From Paenibacillus phytohabitans (GTDB lineage: Bacteria; Bacillota; Bacilli; Paenibacillales; Paenibacillaceae), in contig NZ_WHOB01000027.1 of assembly GCF_013141775.1 (NCBI RefSeq), positions 211,620-275,619 of the forward strand: DNA of 64,000 nucleotides. Direction: 5' to 3'. The translations under genes and the position numbers were made by a program. This document shows positions 35,861 through 44,602 of the stretch, piece by piece; the first letter of the stretch is position 1, and each line of letters opens with the position of its first letter. A model generated the notes under the pieces. It had not been told where the DNA came from, searched no databases, and was given only the letters and a program-made list of their open reading frames with translations.

Positions 35861-36766
35861 TTACAATCTGGGAAACCACAAATCCCAGTATTGTTGATAT
35901 TCTGGCCAAAGGCGGGTCAGGTCAGAATCAAACCCGCGGTAGTGGCGCATATACCCGGCAAGATAGGAAAAGGACGTCCCGTGTGGTCCCAGAAAATATG
36001 GAGCACCCAGGCAGACCAGCCAATCTACCAACGCCTGCTCTTCCAACGACATTGCTTCAAATTCTTCCCACAGCTTAGGCGCCAAGCTTAAAATATCCTT
36101 TTTATGGATTTGATTAGCTTCAGGAAAACGGATTGTCAGTTCCGTAGTGGAATGTCTGAGAAAGTCTTCACTTGCACCGGTTGCTACATATATTGCCGAT
36201 ACGGCAGGTATCTGAGATAATTCGCCGGCCGCCTGTTGCACTTGCAGCTGTGCAAAACCATCAAGCCCCATGCTGCGGTTCGCCTCGAAATACATAATGT
36301 CATCTTCAATCCGCAATTGGATAGCCGCCCACTTGGGATAGCTGGACATCCAGCCGATGATATAATGAGCCAATTTCAACGGCTTCGCGGCAAACGGAAG
36401 GGTCCTGGCGATCCAGGCTCCAGTAGTGCGGGCTTCATCCTCAGGTATGGAGCTTACAGGAAAGCGCGAGCATGAAACCGCCACCCGGTCTATCTCTGCG
36501 TCCCTCATACGTTTAAGCGACACGTTCCGGGCGGCCAGAACCTTTTCGAATCGATCCACCTCAATGAAAGCATCAATGGATACAGGTGAAAAAAAAGGCT
36601 CTGGCCCCATCTCAATAGAGTTGCGCGTTTGTCCATCAGCGAGCAAAATACAGGAGGGTTCACCTTGCTCAACACTATGGAAAGCTTCCGATACTGTCCG
36701 GAAAATAGCCATCAGCTGATTGCAAAGCCCCTCCATTTCACCCACGCGGTTCTGAAAATACTTCAT
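35861..36766 (-). CDS. Putative fucosyltransferase-like glycosyltransferase
   Basis: 301 aa, no confident family. The N-terminal EGLCNQLMAIFRTV resembles the G-x-G/CNQL opening of GT11 and O-fucosyltransferase-like GT-B enzymes. The C-terminal FLGPHGTSFSYLAGYM resembles their donor-site G-x-S-FSYLA block. The middle (YFEANRSMGLDGF; VSAIYVATGAS) fits the alpha/beta spacing of such folds. No signal peptide or membrane helix. First gene of the operon that also makes the acyltransferase-GT2 fusion and the SDR. A glycosyltransferase role is likely from context; fucose specificity is only a suggestion. Confidence 0.55.
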   Translation of the reverse strand: MKYFQNRVGEMEGLCNQLMAIFRTVSEAFHSVEQGEPSCILLADGQTRNSIEMGPEPFFSPVSIDAFIEVDRFEKVLAARNVSLKRMRDAEIDRVAVSCSRFPVSSIPEDEARTTGAWIARTLPFAAKPLKLAHYIIGWMSSYPKWAAIQLRIEDDIMYFEANRSMGLDGFAQLQVQQAAGELSQIPAVSAIYVATGASEDFLRHSTTELTIRFPEANQIHKKDILSLAPKLWEEFEAMSLEEQALVDWLVCLGAPYFLGPHGTSFSYLAGYMRHYRGFDSDLTRLWPEYQQYWDLWFPRL

Positions 36767-36905
36767 ATAATACCACCTCTATTTTCATCGTTGTAAATAT
36801 ACTATTCATAGCTCAAACATTCTATGTGTACTCAATGATGTTGAATACCTCCCCTTAATAAGTAATAAAAAGGATTCCATCCTTTCTTGTCGAAATGAGT
36901 TCATT

Positions 36906-39900
36906 ATGCGAACAATGACTGCTAAACTCCCGTACCCTTTAAAAATGGCCACAGCATTGATCTTCTTCCTGATCCTGCTGCTGGGTTGCCGCTGGATTTG
37001 GTCAGTGGTCAACGATACACCGGATCATCCGCAAGCTTCTGCGGGGATTCTGGATATGCGCGGCTGGGACTTTGAGCAATCCCATTCCATCCCCCTGCAG
37101 GGAGACTGGGAATTCTATCCGGGTCAGCTTCTTGCGCGGGCCGGATTCGGGGGGCAGAAGTCCGGCCATATACAGGTGCCTGGCAACTGGGCCAGTAGTC
37201 TGGAAGCGTCCCCGAATCCCTCTTTTGGTTACGGGACGTATAGACTGCGTATTCTGGTAGACCCGGCTCCAGCGGGGGCCTATGGCTTTTGGATAGAGCG
37301 GATTCTTTCCTCTTCGGAAGTAGAGATCAACGGGCAGATAGCGGCGGTCTTCGGGGAAGTTGCTGCAGAAGCCGCGTTATACCAACCCGTTACCAGGTCC
37401 TATACGGCCACCTATAAGGGTGAACCAGCGGATGAGATTGAACTCATTGTGCGGGTAGCGAACTACAGCCATCCGGACCTTGGCGGAATTGTGAAGAATA
37501 TCCGCTTTGGCTCACAGCATGCGATAGACAAAGAACGTTCGCTTTCCATCGCTCTTCAATTGGTTACTCTGATGATTTTGTTGCTGCATATTTTGTATGC
37601 CGGCATTTTATATTTGTTCAACCGCAACGAAGCAGCGCTTCCTGTATTTATTCTGCTGCTGGCGGCCCTCTCGGTCTCCATTGCGTCTGATCATGACTCC
37701 CTATGGCTGCAATGGCTGCCCCTTAATGACAGCTGGGCCTTAAAAATCAAGCTTTTGGCTTACCTGTTTTCTCCTTTTTTGATGCTGCTGCTGATTCGGC
37801 ATTTGACTGATATCCAGGATCGGCAAAAAACAATTCATTGGTTCGCTGCTGTACTAGGAATGTTTACTGTATTTGTTCTACTAGGTCCGCCCTTGCGTCT
37901 GTATTACTACTTTGAAGGGATATATTTATTCCTTTATCTTGTGCCCTTCATTTGGTTTTTTCACACCACCGGCAAACTGATTCTCCGCAAGTACAAGCAT
38001 TCGTTATATCTGCTGTTTACAGCTTCAGCTGTGATCTCAAGCCTGGTGTGGGGATTGATTCACCTCATAAGTAAGGATTCAGGCATCTATTATCCGCTGG
38101 ATCTGATTGCGGCGCTTATCGGGTTCTCGTCCTTCTGGTTTAAGAAATACTTCCAGAATGCCAAAGACAATGCCGAGCTATACCGTAAGTTGAGTGAATC
38201 GGATAAGCGGAAGGATGAATTCCTGGCCAATACTGCGCATGAATTACGCACACCTTTGCATGGCATCATTAATCTGGCCCAATCCGTATTTAACAGTGAA
38301 CCAGCGGGTGAGCATACCCTTCAATCCCGGAGTAATATGGAGCAGTTAATTCTCATCAGCCGGCGGATGTCGCATATTGTCAACAACCTGCTGGATCTGT
38401 CACGTTTACGGGATCACCGCTTTGATCTTCACCCGGGGCCAATGTCCATTCATTCAGCTGCTGCAGGGGTGGCGGATATGGCGCAATATTTAATGAAGGA
38501 TAAGCCGGTTTCTCTGTCCGTAGAGATTCCTGCCGATCTTCCTTTAGCCTGGGCGGATGAAAAGCGGGTCGTGCAGATCCTGTTCAATCTCTTACGCGGT
38601 GCCCTCGCATTCACAGACAACGGGTCTATCTCCATTACTGCCGAAAGCTTAGACGACGCTCTCCTTGTCTCTGTCTCTTATACGGGTTGCGGGATCGCTG
38701 CGGCAGAACTGGACCGCAATTATACGGCTTATGAATATGTCAACGAGGATACCGGAGGAATCGGGCTGGGGTTAAACATTAGCCGGCAGTTGGTTGAACT
38801 GCACGGAGGCTTCTTTGAACTAAGCTCCATTCCGGGGGAAGCGTCCAGCTTCAGCTTTACCCTTCCGGCAGCAACCGGTGATTCGCTGGAAGCGGCCCCG
38901 GATACGATCTTTGCTGCCGGGAATGACACCGCTCTGATTAGTATAGCTGCTACGGATCAGCGGGATTCTGGAGACGTTGAATTCGGGCTGCGCAGTAGTC
39001 TATTAGCACAGCAGAAGCTTAATATTCTTGCGGTGGACGATGATCCCGTTAATCTAAAGGTTCTTGCAGACATCCTCTCTTCAGGTCAGTTTCAGGTCAC
39101 GATGGCCGGCAGCGGAAGCGAAACTTTAGACTTACTGACGAATTCAGAGGTGGAATGGGACCTGCTGATTGCCGATGTTATGATGCCTCATATGTCAGGC
39201 TATGAGTTAACACGAAGGGTACGGCAGCGTTATTCCCATTCAGAGCTGCCCATCCTGCTGTTAACCGCCCGCAACCAGATCGAAGATATCTACGCCGGCT
39301 TCACCGCAGGAGCCAACGATTATGTAGCCAAGCCCGTACATGCAGCGGAATTACAGTACCGGGTATGGTCACTGGCTTCACTCAAACGCTCCGTACATGA
39401 ACGTCTGAAGCTGGAGGCCGCTTATTTACAAGCGCAGATCCGTCCACAATTTATTTTCAATACACTTAACGCCATTACGGCACTCAGTGTCATCGATATT
39501 GATCAAATGCATGATCTAAGTGAAGCATTTACCACCTATTTGCGCATTAGCTTTGATACGGTGAATTCCGGCCAGTGGGTTAAGCTGGGAGATGAGCTTG
39601 AATTGATCCGGGCCTACCTGCATGTGGAGAATGCGATTCTGAAGGAACCGGTTTCTATCCGATGGGAGGTAGAGGCTGATCTGACCCTGTCCATCCCTCC
39701 CCTAATCCTTCAGCCTTTTGTTGAGAATGCCGTGAATCACGGGTTTACGGGGCATAATCGCAACAAGGAGCTGCATGTACGGATTGTGAACCAGCCGGGT
39801 TCCATCCTAGTTCAAATAAGAGATAACGGAACCGGAATGGAAGAAAGTCTGGTCCGGGAGCTTCTGAATCCCAACCGGCATTCTAACCGCGGAGCTGGTA

Positions 39901-40004
39901 TATCCAACACTAACCGCCGGCTGCTTCAGCGTTATGGCCGCGGACTGACCATCACTAGTGTTCCGGGAGAAGGAACAGAGGTTTCCTTTGAAATTCCGCA
40001 ATGA
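36906..40004 (+). CDS. Hybrid sensor kinase 1: 7TMR-DISM, HisKA/HATPase, receiver, LytS-type kinase
   Basis: 1032 aa. Signal anchor helix (15-33), extracytoplasmic 7TMR-DISM2-like sandwich (about 45-205), about seven helices (215-410), HisKA with intact His445 (ANTAHELRTPL), ATPase domain, receiver with Asp757 (LLIADVMMPHMSG) and a PF06580-type kinase plus second ATPase domain (VENAVNHGF, Asn941). Defects: the first ATPase has Gly565 where the metal-binding Asn belongs (NLLRGALAFT) and Tyr592 for the G1 Asp (VSYTGCGI). The second phosphoacceptor His is Gln848 (QIRPQFIFNTL). Paralogue of the kinase at 41468. No clear ribosome site precedes the ATG. The ligand is unknown; DISM domains often bind carbohydrates. 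Confidence 0.92.
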   Translation: MRTMTAKLPYPLKMATALIFFLILLLGCRWIWSVVNDTPDHPQASAGILDMRGWDFEQSHSIPLQGDWEFYPGQLLARAGFGGQKSGHIQVPGNWASSLEASPNPSFGYGTYRLRILVDPAPAGAYGFWIERILSSSEVEINGQIAAVFGEVAAEAALYQPVTRSYTATYKGEPADEIELIVRVANYSHPDLGGIVKNIRFGSQHAIDKERSLSIALQLVTLMILLLHILYAGILYLFNRNEAALPVFILLLAALSVSIASDHDSLWLQWLPLNDSWALKIKLLAYLFSPFLMLLLIRHLTDIQDRQKTIHWFAAVLGMFTVFVLLGPPLRLYYYFEGIYLFLYLVPFIWFFHTTGKLILRKYKHSLYLLFTASAVISSLVWGLIHLISKDSGIYYPLDLIAALIGFSSFWFKKYFQNAKDNAELYRKLSESDKRKDEFLANTAHELRTPLHGIINLAQSVFNSEPAGEHTLQSRSNMEQLILISRRMSHIVNNLLDLSRLRDHRFDLHPGPMSIHSAAAGVADMAQYLMKDKPVSLSVEIPADLPLAWADEKRVVQILFNLLRGALAFTDNGSISITAESLDDALLVSVSYTGCGIAAAELDRNYTAYEYVNEDTGGIGLGLNISRQLVELHGGFFELSSIPGEASSFSFTLPAATGDSLEAAPDTIFAAGNDTALISIAATDQRDSGDVEFGLRSSLLAQQKLNILAVDDDPVNLKVLADILSSGQFQVTMAGSGSETLDLLTNSEVEWDLLIADVMMPHMSGYELTRRVRQRYSHSELPILLLTARNQIEDIYAGFTAGANDYVAKPVHAAELQYRVWSLASLKRSVHERLKLEAAYLQAQIRPQFIFNTLNAITALSVIDIDQMHDLSEAFTTYLRISFDTVNSGQWVKLGDELELIRAYLHVENAILKEPVSIRWEVEADLTLSIPPLILQPFVENAVNHGFTGHNRNKELHVRIVNQPGSILVQIRDNGTGMEESLVRELLNPNRHSNRGAGISNTNRRLLQRYGRGLTITSVPGEGTEVSFEIPQ

Positions 40005-40019
40005 GCAGGATGGCTTGAA

Positions 40020-41063
40020 TTACATGGCTGTCTGCTGCTTGTATTGCAATACTTGTTCATGATGATAGTTGGCCTTGTAAGGATTTCCCAGATAGTCGTA
40101 GCATAAGGCCAGCTGATAATGAGGAAGCCAGGTGTGAAACATGTGATTTACGATGCCTAAATCGCTGTTGTTCATGGGCACCTGAAGCGCCAATTCAAAC
40201 CAGTACACCGCTTGCCCAACAGCCTTAAGTCCGCATAAATAACATCCTAACCGGTAACAAAACTCGGGTCCGGGTTTGTCATACACAAGGCTCTGCCCTA
40301 TTGCCCGGACGGCCTCCTCTAAGTTCCCCAGATGATAATAACACTCCGATTGCTTGATGCAGGCACGGATATTGTCCTCCACCCACCCCAACCCGGATGC
40401 CAGATAGGCCGCATAATAAAATATCGCTTCTTCAAAAGAATGATTATTCTTCAGCTCATTTGCAAAGTAAAACAAATCCCGTACCGGTAATTGCTCACCC
40501 TGCTCCACACGGGCCCGGTATATTTTCAGATTGCGGTCGGTAGGCTCCTTATCTTTCATGTGGGTAACCGCTATATCGCTGAGCAGAATATTTGCCGGGA
40601 TGTCTAAATACTCGTGTACCGCGCCTATCCACTCAAAGTTGCAGCTTCGTTTCACCAGCCGGTTGCGCCTGAGACTGGTTACAGCCCTGCCTTCGCCATC
40701 AAAGCCCACGTTATACTTCATGGCTACCGAGTCTATACCGGCTGGCAAAATCCGTTTCAATTGCATGAATTGCTCCCGGTCATCCGGCAAAAGAATATCA
40801 TCGGCATCAAGCCACACAATATAATCTTTGCCGGCCTTACGGAATGAATAGTTTCTGGCTGCCGCGAAATCATTCACCCAGGCAAAATCATAGAGCTTCG
40901 CACCGAAGGAGCGGGCAATCTCCTTAGTACCATCTGTAGAACCTGTATCGATGATGATGATTTCATCAGCAATATCCCCGACTGACGATAAGCAGCGTCC
41001 CAGACTTTTCTCCTCATCCCGGACAATCATACATAAGCTGATTTCAATCATGGAATCGGACAA
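40020..41063 (-). CDS. GT2 glycosyltransferase with C-terminal TPR-like repeats (copy 1)
   Basis: 347 aa. The GT2 domain (1-210) shows SLCMIVRDEEKSLGRCL, IDTGSTDGT and the metal motif WLDADD. The C-terminal helical repeats (about 200-340; FYYAAYLASGLG, YYHLGNLEEAVRAIGQS) are TPR-like, as in SunS-type and other protein- or glycan-modifying GT2 enzymes, where they help bind the acceptor. The start may be the TTG at 41063 (AGGAGG 7 bases away) or an ATG four codons later. Convergent with kinase 1, with only 15 bases between stops. Paralogue of the gene at 44603. Confidence 0.88.
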   Translation of the reverse strand: MSDSMIEISLCMIVRDEEKSLGRCLSSVGDIADEIIIIDTGSTDGTKEIARSFGAKLYDFAWVNDFAAARNYSFRKAGKDYIVWLDADDILLPDDREQFMQLKRILPAGIDSVAMKYNVGFDGEGRAVTSLRRNRLVKRSCNFEWIGAVHEYLDIPANILLSDIAVTHMKDKEPTDRNLKIYRARVEQGEQLPVRDLFYFANELKNNHSFEEAIFYYAAYLASGLGWVEDNIRACIKQSECYYHLGNLEEAVRAIGQSLVYDKPGPEFCYRLGCYLCGLKAVGQAVYWFELALQVPMNNSDLGIVNHMFHTWLPHYQLALCYDYLGNPYKANYHHEQVLQYKQQTAM

Positions 41064-41244
41064 TCCTTCCCCTCCTCACCCGGTTGATCTGATTTTTATG
41101 GATTTGGCGGACTTTATGTTCATGTATATGCGGACTTCCCGGAATGCGTTAATGGAATTATATTACATTTTTTAACATTGAAAATTTGTTCATTTTTTGT
41201 TCAGACGGGGCGTTTACAATGTGCTCGAGGGGAGGCATCTAACC

Positions 41245-41400
41245 TTGGGCAAAAAACGAGCGGAAGAAAAACGTAAATGCGAGTCAGGCACCTGCACTAA
41301 CAACCATTACGCCAAAGGGATGTGCAAGCAACATTATTGGAAGGACTGGCATTCGAAGAAGGAGGAGAAATCCAAAAATCCGGACCGGAAAATTCTGTGA
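41245..41400 (+). CDS. Small Cys/His-rich, probably zinc-binding protein
   Basis: 51 aa when started at the TTG at 41245, which lies 8-9 bases after GGGGAGG; a longer frame from 41197 has no ribosome site. Very basic. Residues 12-31 carry a C-x4-C ... AKGMC-x2-HYW pattern (Cys, Cys, Cys, His), like the short zinc ribbon found beside HNH nucleases and in some phage and small bacterial proteins. It sits 67 bases before kinase 2 in the same direction. The function is not known. The good site and cysteine spacing suggest a real gene. Confidence 0.6.
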   Translation: MGKKRAEEKRKCESGTCTNNHYAKGMCKQHYWKDWHSKKEEKSKNPDRKIL

Positions 41401-41467
41401 AATAATGTCTTGAACTGATGCGAAAAATGAAGGGGAAACCCGTATAGCTGTAGAAGGTCTTTAAATT

Positions 41468-44400
41468 ATGAATAGAGAATCCGCAAAATACTATCTGAAA
41501 TATGTCGTTCTGACCCTTTGTTTTTTAGTTCTTTTGGTCGGCCTTCAACGGGTTTGGCAGAAGGGCTTCTTCTCGCCTGAGCAACCTAAAGCTGAGCAGG
41601 GTGTACTTGATTTCCGGGGCTGGAATTTCGAACAATCCCATTCGCTTGTGCTGGATGGTCAATGGGATTTCTATCCCTCAAAGTGGATGACTAGCGGAGA
41701 TATTCTGAGCAGGTCCGGCAGAAATGAGCAGACAATTCAAGTTCCCGGCAATTGGACACAGGCCACCGGTTCATCCTACGGATATGGCACCTATGTGCTG
41801 CGCATTCGGATTGACCAGCCGATGGAGCAGCCTTATGTCTTCTGGTTCCATCAGATTCAAGCCTCTTCGGAGATTGAAGTGAACGGAAAAGTCCTGTACA
41901 CCATGGGACAACCGGCTGCAGTGAAGGAGCAGTATAGACCGGAATCCGTTCCTTTTACCGTCAGCTATGATGCGGGGAATGAGGATGAGATTATTCTGAT
42001 CATTCGTACGGCCAATTTTGATCACGGCACGAAATCAGGCATCTCCTACTCTATTCGCTTTGGTGCTGAAGCTGCCATTGATAGAGAACGCCGGTTGTCT
42101 GTAGGGTTTCAGCTCGGAACCATCATTATTTTCCTGCTGCATGCGGTGTATGCCGGAATATTATTAATCATGTCAAGGCAGCGTACCTTATGGATCTTTA
42201 TTCTCCTGCTCCTGTGTACGGCGCTGTCTGTAGCTGCCGACAATGATGCGATACTCATGAATGTACTGCCTCTGAATTATACCTGGGGTATCAAAATCAA
42301 GTTATTGTCCTACTTATGGCTGGTTTTCTCCATGCTGCTGTTAACCTATAGATTTAATACACCCAAAGTTACAGCGCTGTCCTTTCGAATTTACGTGACA
42401 ATACTTACCACTTACAGCATATATATGTTGTTTTTCCCGGTTAAAGATATATTGAATCACGCTTATTGGATGTTCGGCGGATTATATAATCTCCCGGCTG
42501 TCTGGATGTTTATGTTATACGGGAAAATGGTTTACCAGCGAAAAAAGGACACCGGCTTTCTGCTGTTTGCTGCAAGTGCCATCATCGCCGGCCTTATATG
42601 GGGGGCTGTTGTGAACAATGGCGAAAAAAACCTCCCCTTTTACCCGATTGATATCCTTTCAGCCATTGTTGGTTTTTCTGCTTACTGGTTTAAACAATTC
42701 GTCCGCCGGTCGTATGAGAATCAGGAACTCACCCACAAGCTGCTGATCGACCATCAACAAAAAGACAAGTTTCTGGTTCATACTTCCCGTGCCTTGAAAA
42801 AACCGCTGGACAGCATACTACAGCTCGCCCATTCTCAATCTGCTGCCAGTACTCAAGCTGCGGATTCTCCTTCGCACAAAAATATTGAACTATTAATCAA
42901 AATTGGAAACCGGATGTCCCTGCTGCTTGGTGACCTGCTCGATGCCCCCGTTCTTGGAGAGAAGGGGATTCAGTTGAATTTCAAAGATGTGGAGCTCCGG
43001 AAAGTTATCACGGATGTTCTCAACATGCTCATTTACTTAATGGAAGGAAAACCTCTGCAGTTAAGAATCAACATCTCTTCAAAACTCTCACACGTATATG
43101 CAGATGAAAAAAGATTATCCCAAATTCTATTTAATTTGCTGCATAACGCAATTAAGTATACGGAGCAAGGAGAGATTATTATTGAAGCCTCTACAGTTGG
43201 TGACCGGGTTAAGGTCAGCATTACGGATACAGGAATAGGAATGGATGATGAAACCACGGCCCGTATTTTCAACCCTTATGAACAGGGGCAACAAAATATT
43301 GAAGGTGGAATGGGTCTTGGCCTCAGCATCAGCAGACGGCTCACAGAACTCCATCACGGCGAATTAACAGTGGTCTCAAGACTTCATGAAGGATCGGCAT
43401 TCAGCTTCACCCTGCCTTCGTCGCAGCATCAGATGCGCTTGATACCAGAAGATTCGCAGATGCATACGGGGCATTATCCCGCCGGAAGGGTCAAAGATCA
43501 ACGCCGCAACATTAGCGAAGATAAAGGATCTGCTAATAAGGTCCATGCAGAATCGTCCGGTCCTCTCTATGAGATGGCAAGACCGAATATTCTAATTGTG
43601 GATGATGATCCGGTGAACCTGAAAGTGTTGGCTAATATTCTCTCTGAAGAAAATTACAGATTAACTGCGGTCTCCAGTGCCCATGAAGCCCTTGAACTGA
43701 TCCGCTCCGCTTCCTGGGATTTGTTAATTGCCGATGTGACCATGCCGCAAATGTCAGGACATGAGCTTACCAAGCAGGTCAGACAACATTTTGATATTAC
43801 GGAGCTGCCGATACTCTTGTTAATTACCCATTCCATTTCAGAAGAGTCGTATACAGAATTCTTACATGGAGCCAATGACTATGTAACCAAACCTGTTGAA
43901 AGATTAGAGCTGAAGTACAGAGTGCAGGCATTAATTTCGTTGAAACAATCGATTGACCAAAGTCTGCGGATGGAAACAGCCTACTTGCAGGCCCAGATCA
44001 AACCGCATTTCTTATTCAACACCATCAACTCCATTATGGCCCTGAGTGAATTTGATATGGAACAGATGCGTAATGTAGCAGGTGCATTTGCAGATTATTT
44101 GCGGTATAGCGTTGATTTCATTAATACGAATCAGCTGGTGGATCTGGAGAATGAAATTTCCCTGGTGAAATCCTATTTATTCATTGAGCAAGTTCGTTTT
44201 GGAGACAGGCTAACAGTGGTGTGGGAGATCCAGCCCGCTCTGCGTTTCAAGCTTCCTCCGCTGTCCATCCAGCCACTCGTTGAGAATGCAGTACGACATG
44301 GATTGCTAAGCCGGGCGAAGGGCGGCGAACTGGTGGTGCGCATATATCAGGCGGAAGCTGGCGCTTGTGTAGAGATTATAGATAATGGCAAAGGGATTCC

Positions 44401-44581
44401 GGCTGCTCAGATTGAGAACCTCCTAAGCCTTACCCGGCATAACACCGGGGGAATCGGCTTAAGGAATACCAACCGCCGCTTGATTCAGCGGTATGGCCAG
44501 GGTCTGCTTATTCAAAGTGAACCGGGCAGGGGCACGACAGTATCGTTCATGATTCCTCATGATAACCATCCGGTAGCTTAG
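41468..44581 (+). CDS. Hybrid sensor kinase 2: 7TMR-DISM, degenerate HisKA/HATPase, receiver, LytS-type kinase
   Basis: 1037 aa with the same domain order as kinase 1: anchor helix (12-30), DISM2-like sandwich (about 42-200), about seven helices (205-410), HisKA-like region, ATPase domain, receiver with Asp756 (LLIADVTMPQMSG), LytS-type kinase with His847 (QIKPHFLFNTI) and ATPase domain (VENAVRHGL, DNGKGI). The HisKA phosphoacceptor is lost: the H-box reads HTSRALKKPL, with Arg441 where kinase 1 has His445. The first ATPase is intact (NLLHNAIKYT, Asn560; ITDTGIGM, Asp587). The damage is therefore the mirror of kinase 1. ATG about 11 bases after AGAAGG. Confidence 0.92.
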   Translation: MNRESAKYYLKYVVLTLCFLVLLVGLQRVWQKGFFSPEQPKAEQGVLDFRGWNFEQSHSLVLDGQWDFYPSKWMTSGDILSRSGRNEQTIQVPGNWTQATGSSYGYGTYVLRIRIDQPMEQPYVFWFHQIQASSEIEVNGKVLYTMGQPAAVKEQYRPESVPFTVSYDAGNEDEIILIIRTANFDHGTKSGISYSIRFGAEAAIDRERRLSVGFQLGTIIIFLLHAVYAGILLIMSRQRTLWIFILLLLCTALSVAADNDAILMNVLPLNYTWGIKIKLLSYLWLVFSMLLLTYRFNTPKVTALSFRIYVTILTTYSIYMLFFPVKDILNHAYWMFGGLYNLPAVWMFMLYGKMVYQRKKDTGFLLFAASAIIAGLIWGAVVNNGEKNLPFYPIDILSAIVGFSAYWFKQFVRRSYENQELTHKLLIDHQQKDKFLVHTSRALKKPLDSILQLAHSQSAASTQAADSPSHKNIELLIKIGNRMSLLLGDLLDAPVLGEKGIQLNFKDVELRKVITDVLNMLIYLMEGKPLQLRINISSKLSHVYADEKRLSQILFNLLHNAIKYTEQGEIIIEASTVGDRVKVSITDTGIGMDDETTARIFNPYEQGQQNIEGGMGLGLSISRRLTELHHGELTVVSRLHEGSAFSFTLPSSQHQMRLIPEDSQMHTGHYPAGRVKDQRRNISEDKGSANKVHAESSGPLYEMARPNILIVDDDPVNLKVLANILSEENYRLTAVSSAHEALELIRSASWDLLIADVTMPQMSGHELTKQVRQHFDITELPILLLITHSISEESYTEFLHGANDYVTKPVERLELKYRVQALISLKQSIDQSLRMETAYLQAQIKPHFLFNTINSIMALSEFDMEQMRNVAGAFADYLRYSVDFINTNQLVDLENEISLVKSYLFIEQVRFGDRLTVVWEIQPALRFKLPPLSIQPLVENAVRHGLLSRAKGGELVVRIYQAEAGACVEIIDNGKGIPAAQIENLLSLTRHNTGGIGLRNTNRRLIQRYGQGLLIQSEPGRGTTVSFMIPHDNHPVA

Positions 44582-44602
44582 TTCCATAGGGATTTCACCG
44601 CC

